From the NCBI GenBank assembly GCA_003313425.1, contig NHZP01000029.1:664338-728337 (forward strand): a stretch of DNA of 64,000 nt, read 5' to 3'. The translations under genes and the position numbers were made by a program. How positions within the stretch are numbered: position 1 is the first letter of the stretch; the number at the start of each line of letters is the position of its first letter. This DNA comes from Pseudopyrenochaeta lycopersici. Taxonomy: Eukaryota > Ascomycota > Dothideomycetes > Pleosporales > Pseudopyrenochaetaceae. Below, piece after piece: positions 36,002 through 48,252 of this stretch. Below the pieces are notes generated by a model that saw nothing but the letters and a program-made list of their open reading frames with translations, was not told the origin of the DNA and made no database searches.

Positions 36002-36426
36002 CAGTGATAGGAGCTTACTATTGAAAAATAGTAATTACTATTTTTTTAAAAGGTTTATATTAAATTACCTAGTAATCCTAAAATTCTAAAATTCTAGAAT
36101 AGAATACTACTTAATCTAAAGATTAATTTTAGAATTTGAGGATTTCCTAAATAGGGTTAGTTCTTTAGGAAAAAATTTAAGAAGACAAAAACTAGTAAGC
36201 TAAATTAGTAAATTAGTAATTACTATTTAGCTTACTATTTTTTTCTTAAAAATTATATTATTAAGGAACTAGGCCTATTTAGGAAATCCTCAAATTCTAA
36301 AATTAATCTTTAGATTAAGTAGTATTCTATTCTAGAATTTTAGAATTTTAGGATTACTAAGTAATTTAATATAAACCTTTTAAAAAATTTGACAAAATAG
36401 TAATTACTAATTTTTGCCCATCACTG
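36002..36426. mobile_element. hAT-type MITE, 425 bases, left arm
   Basis: CAGTGATAGG to CCCATCACTG, flanked by a perfect, non-repetitive 8-base duplication CTTATATC (35994-36001 and 36427-36434). The insertion split a RNase H segment of the element A copy. Its halves are near reverse complements. Confidence 0.95.
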
Positions 36427-36744
36427 CTTATATCTACTCAGGGTTGCATATTTACTAAGTAATAGTAATTACTATTACGTAGTAGTAAAAGCTCTTTAGT
36501 AATAGTAATTACTAAGTTACTATTTAGTAATTAGTAAAATTCTAAAAATAGAAACTCTATATTTTTATATTATAACTATATATAGTAAATTAAACTTATT
36601 AAATATAAAATCTTAACTATAGATTTATAAACTACTCTTTCTATCTATATTATAATATATAATATACTAGAAATTTAGAAATAATAGGAATTAAAAAATA
36701 TAATATAGTCTTACTAAAAAAATATATATTAAATAAAAAACTAG

Positions 36745-37509
36745 CTAATCTAAACTACCTAAAGAATTTAAGAAATCTATAGCTTCTAAATTAGAAGCTA
36801 TAAAATCTTCGTATAAATTATAAAAGTTTCTACTTAATTTAATCTCTTCTAGAGTACAAAACTCTTTATTATAAATATTTAAATTATTTAAAAAATAGAA
36901 ATCTACTTTAATAAACTCCTCTTTTAAAGTAAAATAATTCTCTTTAATAGCTAGTTTAGCTTTTATATTATCTACTTCTTTAGAAGTAATTATAAGCTTA
37001 TTTATAAAGCTTTTAATTATATCTATATATAATTAGTAATAGTTATATATATATGAATAGATAACTTACTATAATCTTTAAATAAAATACTTATATTAAT
37101 TAAGTATTTATTAATACTTTCTAAAGTAGTAGAAAGAGAATTATCTATAGTTCTATTTCTATATTTACTTTTCTTAATAGATCTATAATAATATTAAGAA
37201 AGTCTTTTTTAAATAATATTAATTATATTAAACTTACTTAACGTAGCTTTAACTCTATCTTTTTTATAATAGCTTAGTCTACTTAAATATAAACTATTCT
37301 TAAAGTATTTAAATAATCTATAATATATATAGAGTTTTTATCTAATATAAAATTAATATATTTAATTATTATTATTAATAATAATATAACTTACCTTTAA
37401 AATTTCTATAATTATTAATTATAGCCTTTATAGTAGAGTCTAGTTTAGTAGATTTAACTACTATACTATTATTAATAATAGTAGAGATAAAGGTAGATTT
37501 AGTAAGCAT
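36745..37509 (-). pseudogene. hAT companion ORF (left arm)
   Basis: It starts MLTKSTFISTIINNSIVV and has a likely short intron (GTAAGT...TAG, about 60 bases) after the first 38 codons. It ends LEAIDFLNSLGSLD. Length would be about 230 residues if shifts are ignored. It is the same protein as at 10716-11512. Function unknown. Here it is in the same direction as, and downstream of, the transposase. Confidence 0.5.
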
Positions 37510-37641
37510 TTTAACTATAGTTTAAAAAAACTATAGTAAAATAAAAAGATAAAGTAGATTTACTAGTAGATATAGATAGTAGATAAGGATCTTATTTGTT
37601 ATTTTTAAAGAATAAAATAAAAGGTAGTATAGATATATATA

Positions 37642-39547
37642 TAGTTATTCTAGGTTCTTTTAAATATAGTTTTACTTCGTTCTCTATACAGTTACTATTA
37701 ATAGATTTATTAGGTAATATAAATATTTTATTATTACTATTATAATTATCTTCTATAGTATTTAGTATATCTAAACTAGAACTAGAATTAAAACTACTAT
37801 TTATATTTATACTATTATTACTCTCTATATTATATTTTTTTTATATCTATTACATATTTCTATAAAATATAATTTTATATTATCTACTATTATACTATTA
37901 AAATCTAAACTATTATATATATCTAATTTAAAATGCGGATCTAATAAAGTTACTATATATAGATCTTTTAATTTATCTATATTAGTATTATTTATAGGAT
38001 AATAAAATAATAATTTATCTATAGCTTGTTGTATTCCTTCTTTTAATAATAAGTCTTTTTCTTCTATAAAATAAAGTATATCTATTAATTTTTTATATAG
38101 TTAAGTTATATATATTATAGTATAAGAATTACTAGTAAAACCTTGTAATTTTATAGTAGGTTTTTGAAATATTTCTAAAATTAACTTTATTTTTATTAAA
38201 TAATTCTAATCTTCTATTTTTATAGTAAAAGATTCTAAATTTAGATCTTTTTTCTTTTTATTAGATAAGCTATTAGCTTTATTGATAATATATATAATCT
38301 CATCTTTAAAATAAATAAATCTATCTAACATATTATAGGTAGAGAGCTATCTAGTACTATTATCTTTTATAAGTATTTTAGGGCCTATATTACTTAATTT
38401 ACTATCCTTAACTACCTTTTTAAAGTTATTTTTTGAAAAATAATTATATTTAAATTTATTAATAATATTTCTAATAGTTATAGGTAAGGCTTTTCTATTA
38501 TTAATAAAATCTATACTATTATTATCTTTATTAAGTTTTTCTATTATAGTATTTAGATTATTATTAAATTTTTTAGTATTATTAATAGTAAAAAAGGTAT
38601 AGTCTAGAAAATTATTACTAATTAGATTTAATATATGTGCTACACACTTTATATCTATAATATTATAGTTAAATTTAGAATTATAACTATCTTTTATTAA
38701 CTTAATAGTACTATTAATACTAGAAGCATTATCTCTAGTTATACTTATAATATTATTTCTTATATTAAAATCTTTTAATATACTATTAACTATCTTATAG
38801 ATAATACTACTAGTATAAGATTTAAAATTATTAAGATCTTTAAAACCTATTAAATAACTTTTAAATCTAAAGTTAATATCTAAAAAATGTAAAGTTATAG
38901 CTAAAAAACCTATATTATTATTAGATCGCCATTTGTCTAAAGTAATAGAATATTTACTATTATTATTTTTTAAAAGTATTTTTAGTTTATTTACTTCTAA
39001 AGTATAAAAGCTGTCTAGTTCTCTTTTTATAGTAGTTCTACTTATAGTAGGTATATCATCTTTTAAATATTTTATAAAATTATTAAAACTACTACTTTCT
39101 ACTATACTAAAAGGTAAATTATTAGATATAATAAAATATAATAGATTAATTTTATATTCTTCTTTACTAAAAAAGATAAAGCTAGGTCTTTATTTTTATA
39201 TTAGAATTTCTAAAATAATTATTTAAAGTATTAGTAGTACTACTAGTACTATAATCTATATTAGAATTACTTTCTATATCTTTATCTATACTAATAGTAT
39301 TATTTATAGTAAAGTGCTTAGCTTTAAAATGTATAGTTAAATTACTAGTATTAATAGGCTACTTTAATTTAGTACTATAATTACAACTATTACAACTAGC
39401 TTTAAATAATCTAGATTCTCCTTCTTTATAAGGTAGTAGTTCTAATTTAAATTTTCTATCTCTAAATATAGGAGCTAAATTAGCTATACTAGGTAATTCT
39501 AAATTAGGACTTAATAAATTTTGTTTAGAAAAGATTTTTCTAGACAT
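37642..39547 (-). pseudogene. hAT transposase, truncated (left arm)
   Basis: Reverse complement of the right-arm copy at 55460-57365, with the same protein segments and the same stop codons. A BED-type zinc finger is near the N-terminus and the catalytic domain follows; the C-terminal dimerisation region is missing. See the right-arm entry for motifs. Confidence 0.8.
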
Positions 39548-39617
39548 AATATAAATACTTTTATATAATAATAGAGTTAAAAGAGTTAAATTTTAATTTT
39601 AGTATAAGGTATAAAGA

Positions 39618-40011
39618 TGTAATGAATCTTAAAAACTACCAGTAGGGATAGCCAATAAGATTGCAAGGTTAGTTCTCCGGGATGGAGTAAGGAACTAGAT
39701 AAAAAGGGGGTTTAATACTAAGACAGTAAGAGGGCGCTTCTGTAAAGAGTACTAAGGGTTAAGAATAATTAGTATTACTATTACTATACTATAGAGTATA
39801 ATATTAAGTTAAACATAATAAGCTATAAGGGTTTATTATGGTGATCTATATACATAACGCGCTTGTTACGCTCGCTGCGAGCGCTGCGAGCGCTCGTCCT
39901 TAGCAGAGCGAGCGGTTACGTAACACGTAACAGAGTAGAACACTAGCGCTTCCTAACTAGCTGTCAGCACCTAAGGCTCTCCCTCCCTGTCCGGGATTTC
40001 AGATCCTAACA
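39618..40011 (-). repeat. LTR-like terminal repeat of element B (left arm)
   Basis: Reverse complement of 54,996-55,389. It contains a strikingly GC-rich core (GAGCGCTGCGAGCGCTCG, about 39,880) in which CpG is intact while CpA is almost absent. On the minus strand it directly follows a purine tract, so it should be the 3' LTR of element B. Confidence 0.55.
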
Positions 40012-40288
40012 CTATCCCTCTCCTTCTTTAGGATTCGTCTTAAATTATGTAATGTATAGCTAGATTAGCTTAAAGGCGGCGTACCCCGCGTCTGTAGTAA
40101 TATAAGACAAAATGTTGTCTAAGTCCTAGATTCGTAATCTACGTCTTTACAATAAAATCCTCTATACTAAAACTATCGCTAAATTCGCTTATAATAAGTA
40201 TTTTAGGGACAATATTATTTATTATATTATACTAAATTTAAACTTAAAATATACTAAATACACTCGTTTAGGGAAACTGTATGTAAAC
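40012..40288 (-). pseudogene. 3' end of element B beyond the hAT insertion (left arm)
   Basis: Reverse complement of 54,719-54,995. On the minus strand it ends with AAAGAAGGAGAGGGATAG, a polypurine tract immediately before the LTR-like sequence. The coding part is too damaged to name. Confidence 0.5.
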
Positions 40289-42060
40289 CAGGGTTGCATA
40301 TTTACTAAGTAATAGTAATTACTATTACTAAGTACCTTTAGTAATTACTAATTACTAAGTAATTAGTAATTACTAAGTAATTAGTAATTACTAAGTTACT
40401 ATTTAGTAATTAGTAAAATTCTAAAAATAGAAACTCTATATTTTGATAGTTCTATATCTAAAGCTTATAATATTTTTATATTATAACTATATATAGTAAA
40501 TTAAACTTATTAAATATAAAATTTTAACTATAGATTTATAAACTACTCTTTCTATCTATATTATTATATATAATATTCTAGAAATTTAGAAATAATAAGA
40601 ATTAGAAAATATAATATAGTCTTACTAAAAAAATATATATTAAATAAAAAACTAGCTAATCTAAACTACCTAAAGAATTTAAGAAATCTATAGCTTCTAA
40701 ATTAGAAGCTATAAAATCTTTATATAAATTATAAAAGCTTCTACTTAATTTAATCTTTTCTAGAGTATAAAACTCTTTATTATAAAGATTTAAATTATTT
40801 AAAAAATAGAAATCTTCTTTAATAAACTCCTTTTTTAAAGTAAAATAATTCTCTTTAATAGCTAGTTTAGCTTTTATATTATCTACTTCTTTAGAAGTAA
40901 TTATAAGCTTATTTATAAAGCTTTTAATTATATCTATATATAATTAGTAATAGTTATATATATATATAAATAGATAACTTACTATAATAGTAATAATAAA
41001 ATATTTATATTACCTAATAAATCTATTAATAGTAACTGTATAGAGAACAAAGTAGAACTATATTTAAAAGAACCTAGAATAACTAAGAATATAACTCTAG
41101 AAAACTACTATAATACTAATAAAGATAGATTTCCTATAATATATAAAATAGCTAAAGACTATTTAGCTATATTAGCTACTTCTAATCCTAGTGAATCTAC
41201 TTTTTCTAAAACAGCTAATATAGTAACTAAATCTAGAAATAGATTATTATCTAGTACTATTAAAAAATTAATTATATTAAAGGAATTAAATAGTCTAGTA
41301 GATAAAGAAGAAATTATAAATGATAATTTATTTTTTAAAGATAATATAATTAGTAATTATAATAATAAACAAAAGAAAGGAAAAGAAGAAGAAAAAGAAA
41401 GGATAAATATAGAAGAAGAAGAAGAAATAGAAGAAGATTTTAATGTAGAAGATAAAAGTACTACTAGTATAACTAGTTTTAATACTAGTACTAATTCAAG
41501 TTCTAATACTAGTAGAAATAGTAGAAATAGTAGAAATATAAGTCCTAGTAGTAATAATTTAATATAGTATTATACTATATAATTATAATATTATATATTA
41601 CTATACTATAATATATAGAATAATAAGATATTTTAGTCTAAATATTATTAATATATAATAGTAGTGTTTATTTAGTTAGTTTTATAAATTTAGTTAGTTT
41701 AATAGATTAATAAAGATTTTTTATTTAAATTTAATTACTTTTTTTTTAATATACAATTTATTAATATATTCTAGTCTCTAATAGTTAAAGAATCTAGATT
41801 TTACTACTAGTAACTATATAATATAAAATATAGATTACTAAATTTTACTAATTTATAATTTAGTAATTAGTAATTAGTAATTAGTAATTACTAAGTATAC
41901 CTTTAGTAATTAGTAATTAGTAATTAGTAATTACTAAGTAAAAATTAGTAATTACTAATAGTAATTACTAAGTACCTTTAGTATTACTAATAGTAATTAC
42001 TAAGTACCTTTAGTAATTACTATTTACTAATTAGTAATTACTAAATTTTGTGCATCCCTA
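40289..42060. mobile_element. hAT derivative copy 2, about 1.77 kb (left arm)
   Basis: Ends are CAGGGTTGCATATTTAC at 40289 and TGCATCCCTA at 42060. Inside are the 3' part of the companion ORF (minus, about 40,660-40,985) and the transposase C-terminus (plus). It interrupts element B after the integrase zinc-binding region. The two flanks do not share an 8-base duplication. Confidence 0.75.
40990..41567 (+). pseudogene. hAT transposase C-terminal fragment (left arm)
   Basis: This frame stays open for about 190 codons to TAG at 41565 although it lacks a start. It contains FPIIYKIAKDYLAILATSNP, then ESTFSKTANIVTKSRNRL, the hAT C-terminal dimerisation signature, then an acidic stretch (EEEKERINIEEEEEIEED) and a Ser/Asn-rich tail. 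It is the part missing from the copy-1 transposase. Confidence 0.8.
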
Positions 42061-45000
42061 AGCTGTAGTATAGCTATATATAAGGAAAAAATACTGTCTT
42101 TTATAAGGCGGTCTATAATAATAAGGATATTCTTAAAAGTACAGCTATCTAGCTAAGAGGCAGGTAAATCTTAAATAAAATTAACTAAAATTTCTATCTA
42201 GCGTCTATAAGGTACTAGTAGTAGCCGCAAGTAACTATACTTACTGTCCTAAGGGCTTTTTGTTTAGCAATAAGTAGCGCACGCGTTGCAATACCGTTTA
42301 ATCAACAGGTGCATCTTTAGCTAGTAATACTGCGAGTACATAAGGAAGAACGTGTTGCGAGGCTCTTATAACCAGTAATTTAATAGTCGTAACATAACTC
42401 TATAATGCGTCAGCGTAACCGTGGTTAGGAGGCACGTAAAGCCTAGTCTTATCTATCTATAGGCGTTAGGAAGCTCCTTTACCTATGCTTAACAGGTCTG
42501 TAGCAGAGAAATAGTAGCTATTCTTATAAAACTATAATAGTAATTTAGCTAGTTTCTATATTAATAGCTTTGAAGGCCTTTTTAGCTATAGCGTTGTTAG
42601 CGTACGCGGCGTCTAGGATTTCTTCTGTTAACTAATAGTCGTCCTCATAACAGAGCAGCGAAGGATCTATTATACTATTAATAGGCGTAGGATTATTATT
42701 ATTATTATTAAATTCTATAGGAAAGTCTGTTTTACGAGCGCAGGTAAAGTAAAATTACACTACCTTAGCTTATTCCTAGGATATTTAGTCTAGGGACTTA
42801 GGTTAACTAAAAGCTAAGGCGCGTAAAGCTGTTGCAACTGCTAGTTATAATACTTAGGGAGAGCACTTAGGGTCTAAGAATAGCAGCCCGTGTACTGTAA
42901 TAAGGGTCTTCTACGTCTATTAGAGTATCCTAAGGTTAATAGCTTAAAGCGTCTGCTTTACTATTAGTTTCCCTAGAAGCATAGATAATCTTAAAGTTAA
43001 ACTAGCTAAGAAATAAGGACTACTATACTTACTATTAGCTAAGTTTTTTAGTTATTATAAACTATTCTAGGTTCTTATAGTCTGTTATTACCTATATTAG
43101 TTAAGAAGAGCCTATAAGTTTAGGCTCCTATTCCTTAAATACCTATATAATTACTATAAGTTTAAGATTATAGATATTATAGTTACACTCTGCTAGGGAG
43201 TATTTCTTTAAAAGAAAGTAATAGGTTATAAGACGTCCTTATTATTATATTACTTTATAACCCTGCCTAATACTTATCTTAATATATTAGTAAAGATATA
43301 GATTTACTTAGTAGGATTAAAATACTTTAATACTACGCCTACACGAAATGCTGCTTTAAGAGCCTTAAAAGCTTTTACTTCCTCCTCCTCTTATATAATT
43401 AGCTTATAATAAACCTTCTTATAGTAGGTTTATTAAGATTACTACTTTTCTTTTCTATAACAGTAGCCTTAATAAGGCATATAAGTAGTAACGCTATCTT
43501 TAAGTAGCCTTTAATAAAGCGCTAGGAGAAAGCTAGTATACCTAAAGAAAGTAAGTATATCTTAGGTAGTCTTTAGTGTTTCCTATTACTATACAGCCTT
43601 AATCTTCTTAAGGTTAATTTTAATACTCTTATTTATAATTATTATACTTAGGAACTTAATATAGTTTATATAAAATTCTAATTTGCGCAGGTCTATATAG
43701 AACTCTTTTTCCTTAAGGCGCGTAAGTACCTTTTTTACATACTCTATATAGGCTTCTACTAATTCTAAGAAAACTAAGATATTATCTAGATAGGTAGTAT
43801 AAAACTTATTAAGGTACTTAAAAAGAGCGCTATTAATTACTCTTTAAAATGTAGCTAGAGCATTATAGAGGCCTATAGGCATTACGCGGTATTAATAAGT
43901 ACTCTAACGCGTAGAGAAGGTAGTAAGCTACTCTAAACTAGGCTTCATGCGAATTTAATAAAAAGCGTGCATAATATTAAATTTAGAAAAGATAACAACT
44001 TTATTAAGCTTAGCTAAAGTCTTACAGAAGAAAGGAATTAGGTATTAATCCTTAACAGAGGCTTTATTAAGGTCTTAATAATCTACGCAGACTTAGATAC
44101 TACTGCTAGGTTTAGCGACGATAAGCAAGTTATTTCGTGTAGCAGAGGGTCCCTAGAAGATGAAATCCCGGGCCTCTATCTCCTAAACATATTACTTAAT
44201 AGCTTTAAACTATTTACTAGAAAATAGTCTCGCTTAATAATTAGGCACCTTAGCTCCTAGCTTAAGCTTAATCTTGTAGTTATATTCTAAGTAATCTAGG
44301 AGCTTAGCTGCGGCTGCTTTATTAAATACAAGAATAATTAAGGCATATTCCTTAAGCAGGTGCAGAGGCAAGATATCTTTTAACAAGACTTCCTTAGGAA
44401 GGTCAAAGAACTTATTATAGTCCTTTTATACTACTGCGTAACAGATTTTCTATAATACTCTTAGTAGTAAGCGACAAACTATTATAAACAGAGGGTAGTT
44501 TTTTTTATTTAGTAAACGCCTAAATAGCTCTTAGTAAGACGACCTTAATACCTACTACAGGTTTAGTTTGCTAGTGTAGTACTTAGTGTTTGTTATCTAG
44601 CTTTACTAGGGCTATAGTATCTAACTTTACCTGTCGTTAGCTAGTCTTACCTTTATTCCTGCTATCTGTAGAGGAACTAGGCTGTGTAGAGGCGTTAGGC
44701 GTAGCTCGCTCGCAGACAACTTGTAGTATATGCGAGTATTATTAGCATTCTGTTTAGTAGTATGCGTTAAGGAATTCAATCGTACCTTAATAGTAATTAA
44801 AGCGTAGTGCGTGCAGTTTCCTCTAGCAGAATCCTAATACTAGGTTAAAGGCCCTACACTAGTTAAGAATATAGGCGGAAGTATACTTAAAGTAAGAATT
44901 AATTTTTATATAGAATTTAACTCTATAAGTAATAGATTCTAAAGTAACGCCTTTATATCTTTTATATATAATAAGCGTAATAAGAGGAATTAGTTAGAAC

Positions 45001-47300
45001 CCCTAGGTAAGCTAGAGGAACCGCTGTAAGATAAAGTTCGTATCTACCCTATTGTCTGCTAATATCTAGGCGACGTAGGGGGCGTTTTCTTATTATCTAA
45101 TTATACTTATAAAAGTAAACTAGTCTAGGCTATCTAGATACAGCTTATCTTTCTAGACAGCCTGCGTGCGTTACAGGAGTGCCTGCGCTACGGGCTTATA
45201 TATGCCGCCCTAGTAAGTAGTAGCTAGCGCAGTTTCCTAAGACTAATTATTAACCTTAGATAAAGGACTTTTATCTAGGGTTACTCTTCCTCTAAATAAA
45301 TAATAACCTTAGCTTTATTACTGTTACTATTAGAGGCTTCTTCGTAGTTAGAGTTACTAGTCTCTAGGCTTACGTGCACGTAATAATTAGTAGCTAGGTT
45401 ACTGCGCGGATTTCCTTAATACTAGTTACGGCTAGAGTCCGCGTTATAAGGCTTAGGACTATTAGCTAGCTTATAGTTACCTATTCTATTGTCTTTAAAA
45501 TAATAGACGTAGGCCTAGAGCAGGCTTACTAGCTTTCTTAATAGGCTTATCTGCTACCGTCCTTAGAATAAATTTATAAGGCGGTGCTAGGCTTAGTCTA
45601 GCTAGCGCGTTACGCCCCTTTATTTAATTAGCGAGATACTGAGGCAATTGCTAGAGGTTGTAGCTCTAACATGCATTATTAATTATATTGCAAAGAGATT
45701 AGAAGTCAGCAGCGGTATAGACAGCGGCGCGCTGCTAAGGCTCTGTTAGAGATAGCCTAGAAGCTTAGCCTAAAGCTTATACGCTTAAGTTACAGCAATC
45801 TATCTAAGCTAAGTAGTAATAGCGTTAAACTCTGTCTAGAACAGAGCCTATACTTTAACTGTAGTAGGGTATTCTAGCAAGCTACGTTCTAGGAAGACTA
45901 AAGCATTATATTACTATTCTGCTATAACGTAGTAGTTACAGTCGCTAAAGATAGAGTTAAGGATATAAAAACACTTAAAGTCGTCCTTATATTAATATAA
46001 AAACCTATTAGACTCTCGCAGTAAGGTTTAAGCAGAACCGCTAGTAGCTTAAAAGATAAATTATGCTCGCATATTATTATGTTACCAGTCTAACCCGTTA
46101 GTTTTAAAATAGTTAAGTATCTTCGTAATCTACCTATAAAGATCAGGACCCCTAGAGTACACTAGAGGCACCTAAATTTGCTTATTCTTTATAGATAAGA
46201 ACTAATATAACCCCTTAATCTTATAGTAGAGCTTAGTTAGATAAAGGCTTAGCGTTACTATATCGCCTAAGGATGTTTAGTATTCGCGAGTAAGAGGAAG
46301 GTTAGTTAAGAGCGGAACACGCTAAGGGGAACTAAACTTATTAAGAATACCGCCCGCTGCGTTACCTTAGGAGAGGATTTATGTAGGCGTACTTATTCCT
46401 CCTAGTAGAGGCTTATTTGTAGCTCCTAGGGCTGGCTGCAATAGAGTAAGTCTAGTAAGGCCTGAAACCTTAGGAGAGCTAGACAACAGCTAGTCGCGCA
46501 ACGCAGAGTTACGCTTATTCTTAATTTCTTGCAACAAACCTTCTAAGGTCTTGTAGTCAGCGACGAGCTTATTCTACTACTCGCTAAGCTTATTATATTC
46601 TTTAACTAGCTTATCCTTTTATTAAGTAAAGCTGCGTTGTTATTTAGTTAGTTCCTGCTTTAGAGTAGAAGCGTTAAGGTAGTATATCTCTAATAACTTC
46701 TTATCCTTATTAAGAGTATGCAAGGCACACCTAAACAGTGTTATTAGGCGTGTAAGTTGCGTAAGCTTAAGGCTTAAGAACTTACTAGGGTGGTTCTTTA
46801 TAAGCTAGATACCTAAGAGTGCTAATCGCTAAATAAAAGCAGGTAGACTTAAGCTTACAGATAGTAGCAAACCTAGAAGGCTACCTAGAGGAAGATAGTT
46901 ATTAAAGTCCTTAGAGAGACCTAGATTAGCAGCTTCCTTACGTAGCTACATCTAATAAGCTCCCTTAGCACGCTGTGTCGTATCGCAAGAGAAGGAATAT
47001 AGGTTAACTTCCTTAGTTAACAAGTTAGCACAGGAGCTTATTAGCGCAAATTCAGGGTACTCTACGTCTTTAACAACAAGGTTTTCTAAGATAACTAGTT
47101 CTAAATCCTCTATAGCCTTATTCTTATTCTTCTCCTAGCGTTAATAAGCCTTTTCCCTAAGTTAATTACGAGCCGCCTGTGTTTTAGCTAACGCGTCGTC
47201 TTTCTAATAGGCTTAAAATTTAGGCTGCTAGCTAGAAGACCCTTTATTATAAAAGCTATCTGCTATCAGGCTAAATAAAGAAGGTTAGATAGAAGTAAGA
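42061..47300 (-). pseudogene. Element B gag-pol (left arm), Ty3/Gypsy type
   Basis: On the minus strand, from high to low coordinate: gag (about 47,300-45,600, with a segment ENLVVKDVEYPEFALISS), a protease region, reverse transcriptase (YLDN box at about 43,782-43,793), RNase H (about 43,150-43,400) and the integrase zinc-binding region with its first catalytic segment (about 42,100-42,300). The beginning of gag lies beyond the palindrome arm, in the loop. Frames are broken by many transitions. In 43,890-46,752 this copy keeps C or G at many sites where the right arm has T or A, and at fewer sites the reverse. Confidence 0.8.
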
Positions 47301-48252
47301 GTAGCTATAGCAGTAAAAGTAAAAGTTAAAGTAAAACTAGAGGGAATCCTTAAGCTTTAGTAAGCAGACTTAAGATTTAACTATTAGTTAAGTAGTATTA
47401 TTAGTTAGGTAAGGTTACTAGGACTAGGATAAATACTTAAGAGTGTCGTGCACAGGCTAAGTTTAGAGAATTACCTGATCAGGAAGTTTTAGAGGGTAAA
47501 TACGTGCTTAAGGCGGCACGTGCGCGCAATTAAAACACACGTATAGACTATAGTATATAAAAGTAAGAATAATCCCTAGAGTATTCCTATTTAAAGAAGG
47601 GAATAATAGGACGTATCTTATTAATAATAATCCTAGTGTTTAGGTAGCGCAAAGCGCAGGCACTAAGGTGCGAAACAGGTTACTAGTAAGGAAACTTAGT
47701 AAATTCTAGGCTATTCTAAAGCTTAACTAAGGGGGAATAGCTTATAAAATTTTAGCTAAACTAGTAGTAGAGGATAGCACTGTAAATTGACTATTGTGCG
47801 AGGGCTATCCTAAAGCTTAACTAAGGGGGGATAGGATCTAGTCCTAGTACGTTAGTACTACCTTACTGTTAAACTCACCTAAGAGGTAACAGCTTAAGCA
47901 ACTGTGTGTTAACCATAGAGAGGAGCCAAAGCGCTGTATAATCTGCTATTATGTAAGGCAGTCAACACGCACAGTTAGGACGGTCTTAGTTGAAGAAACT
48001 CAATTTAAAAGGAAATAGATAAAATAGCAGATACCTCTCACCTTTGGGGGAGAGGTGCTGCCTATATACATAAGCTAGAGCAGGCTAGTCCCGATCCAGT
48101 TACCTAGCTTGGTAAAAGGTAAGAGGTAACAGTTACCTTTCACCTGCGTCTAGTAACTTGGCAGGATCGTTACCTTTCACCTGCGTCTAGTAACTTGGAA
48201 GGATTGAACCCTTTCACCTGCGTCTAGTAACCTGAAAGGATTGAACCCTGAC
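46753..48252. other. Loop between the palindrome arms
   Basis: About 1.5 kb without inverted partner. The left part (to about 47,300) is the N-terminal end of the element B gag on the minus strand. The middle holds two related blocks with GCTTAACTAAGGGGG (about 47,717 and 47,812). The right part (47,982-48,165) recurs at 13,237-13,420 and looks like LTR or leader sequence. It is less AT-rich than the outer arms. Confidence 0.7.
48136..48246. repeat. 37-base tandem repeat, three units
   Basis: Units start at 48136, 48173 and 48210 with CCTTTCACCTGCGTCTAG and differ in their last bases (GGCAGGATCG, GGAAGGATTG, GAAAGGATTG). They end six bases before the right arm begins. The related segment at 13,395-13,415 has only one unit. 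Confidence 0.9.

Larger units (their letters stand above)
36439..39547 (-). mobile_element. hAT element copy 1 (left arm), 5' end missing
   Basis: It begins with the TIR CAGGGTTGCATATTTACTAA at 36439 and carries the companion ORF and most of the transposase, both on the minus strand. The transposase ATG (39547) lies only about 70 bases from an LTR-like sequence, and the second TIR is absent, so the other end has been lost or displaced. Confidence 0.75.
31010..46752. repeat. Left arm of the giant palindrome
   Basis: It is the reverse complement of 48,253-64,000. Paired positions add to 95,005 near the loop (for example TTATTAGGCG at 46741 with CGCCTAATAA at 48255), 95,007 around 40.3 kb, and 95,010 near 31-33 kb, so only a few bases of net length difference separate 15.7-kb arms. 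The true outer end is unknown because the partner arm leaves the window. Confidence 0.95.

Noticed and set aside
39359..39547. A 62-codon open frame found identically at 55,460-55,648 as a small gene
   Set aside because: It is the N-terminus of the hAT transposase; a TAG at a probable Trp codon inside the BED finger ends it early.
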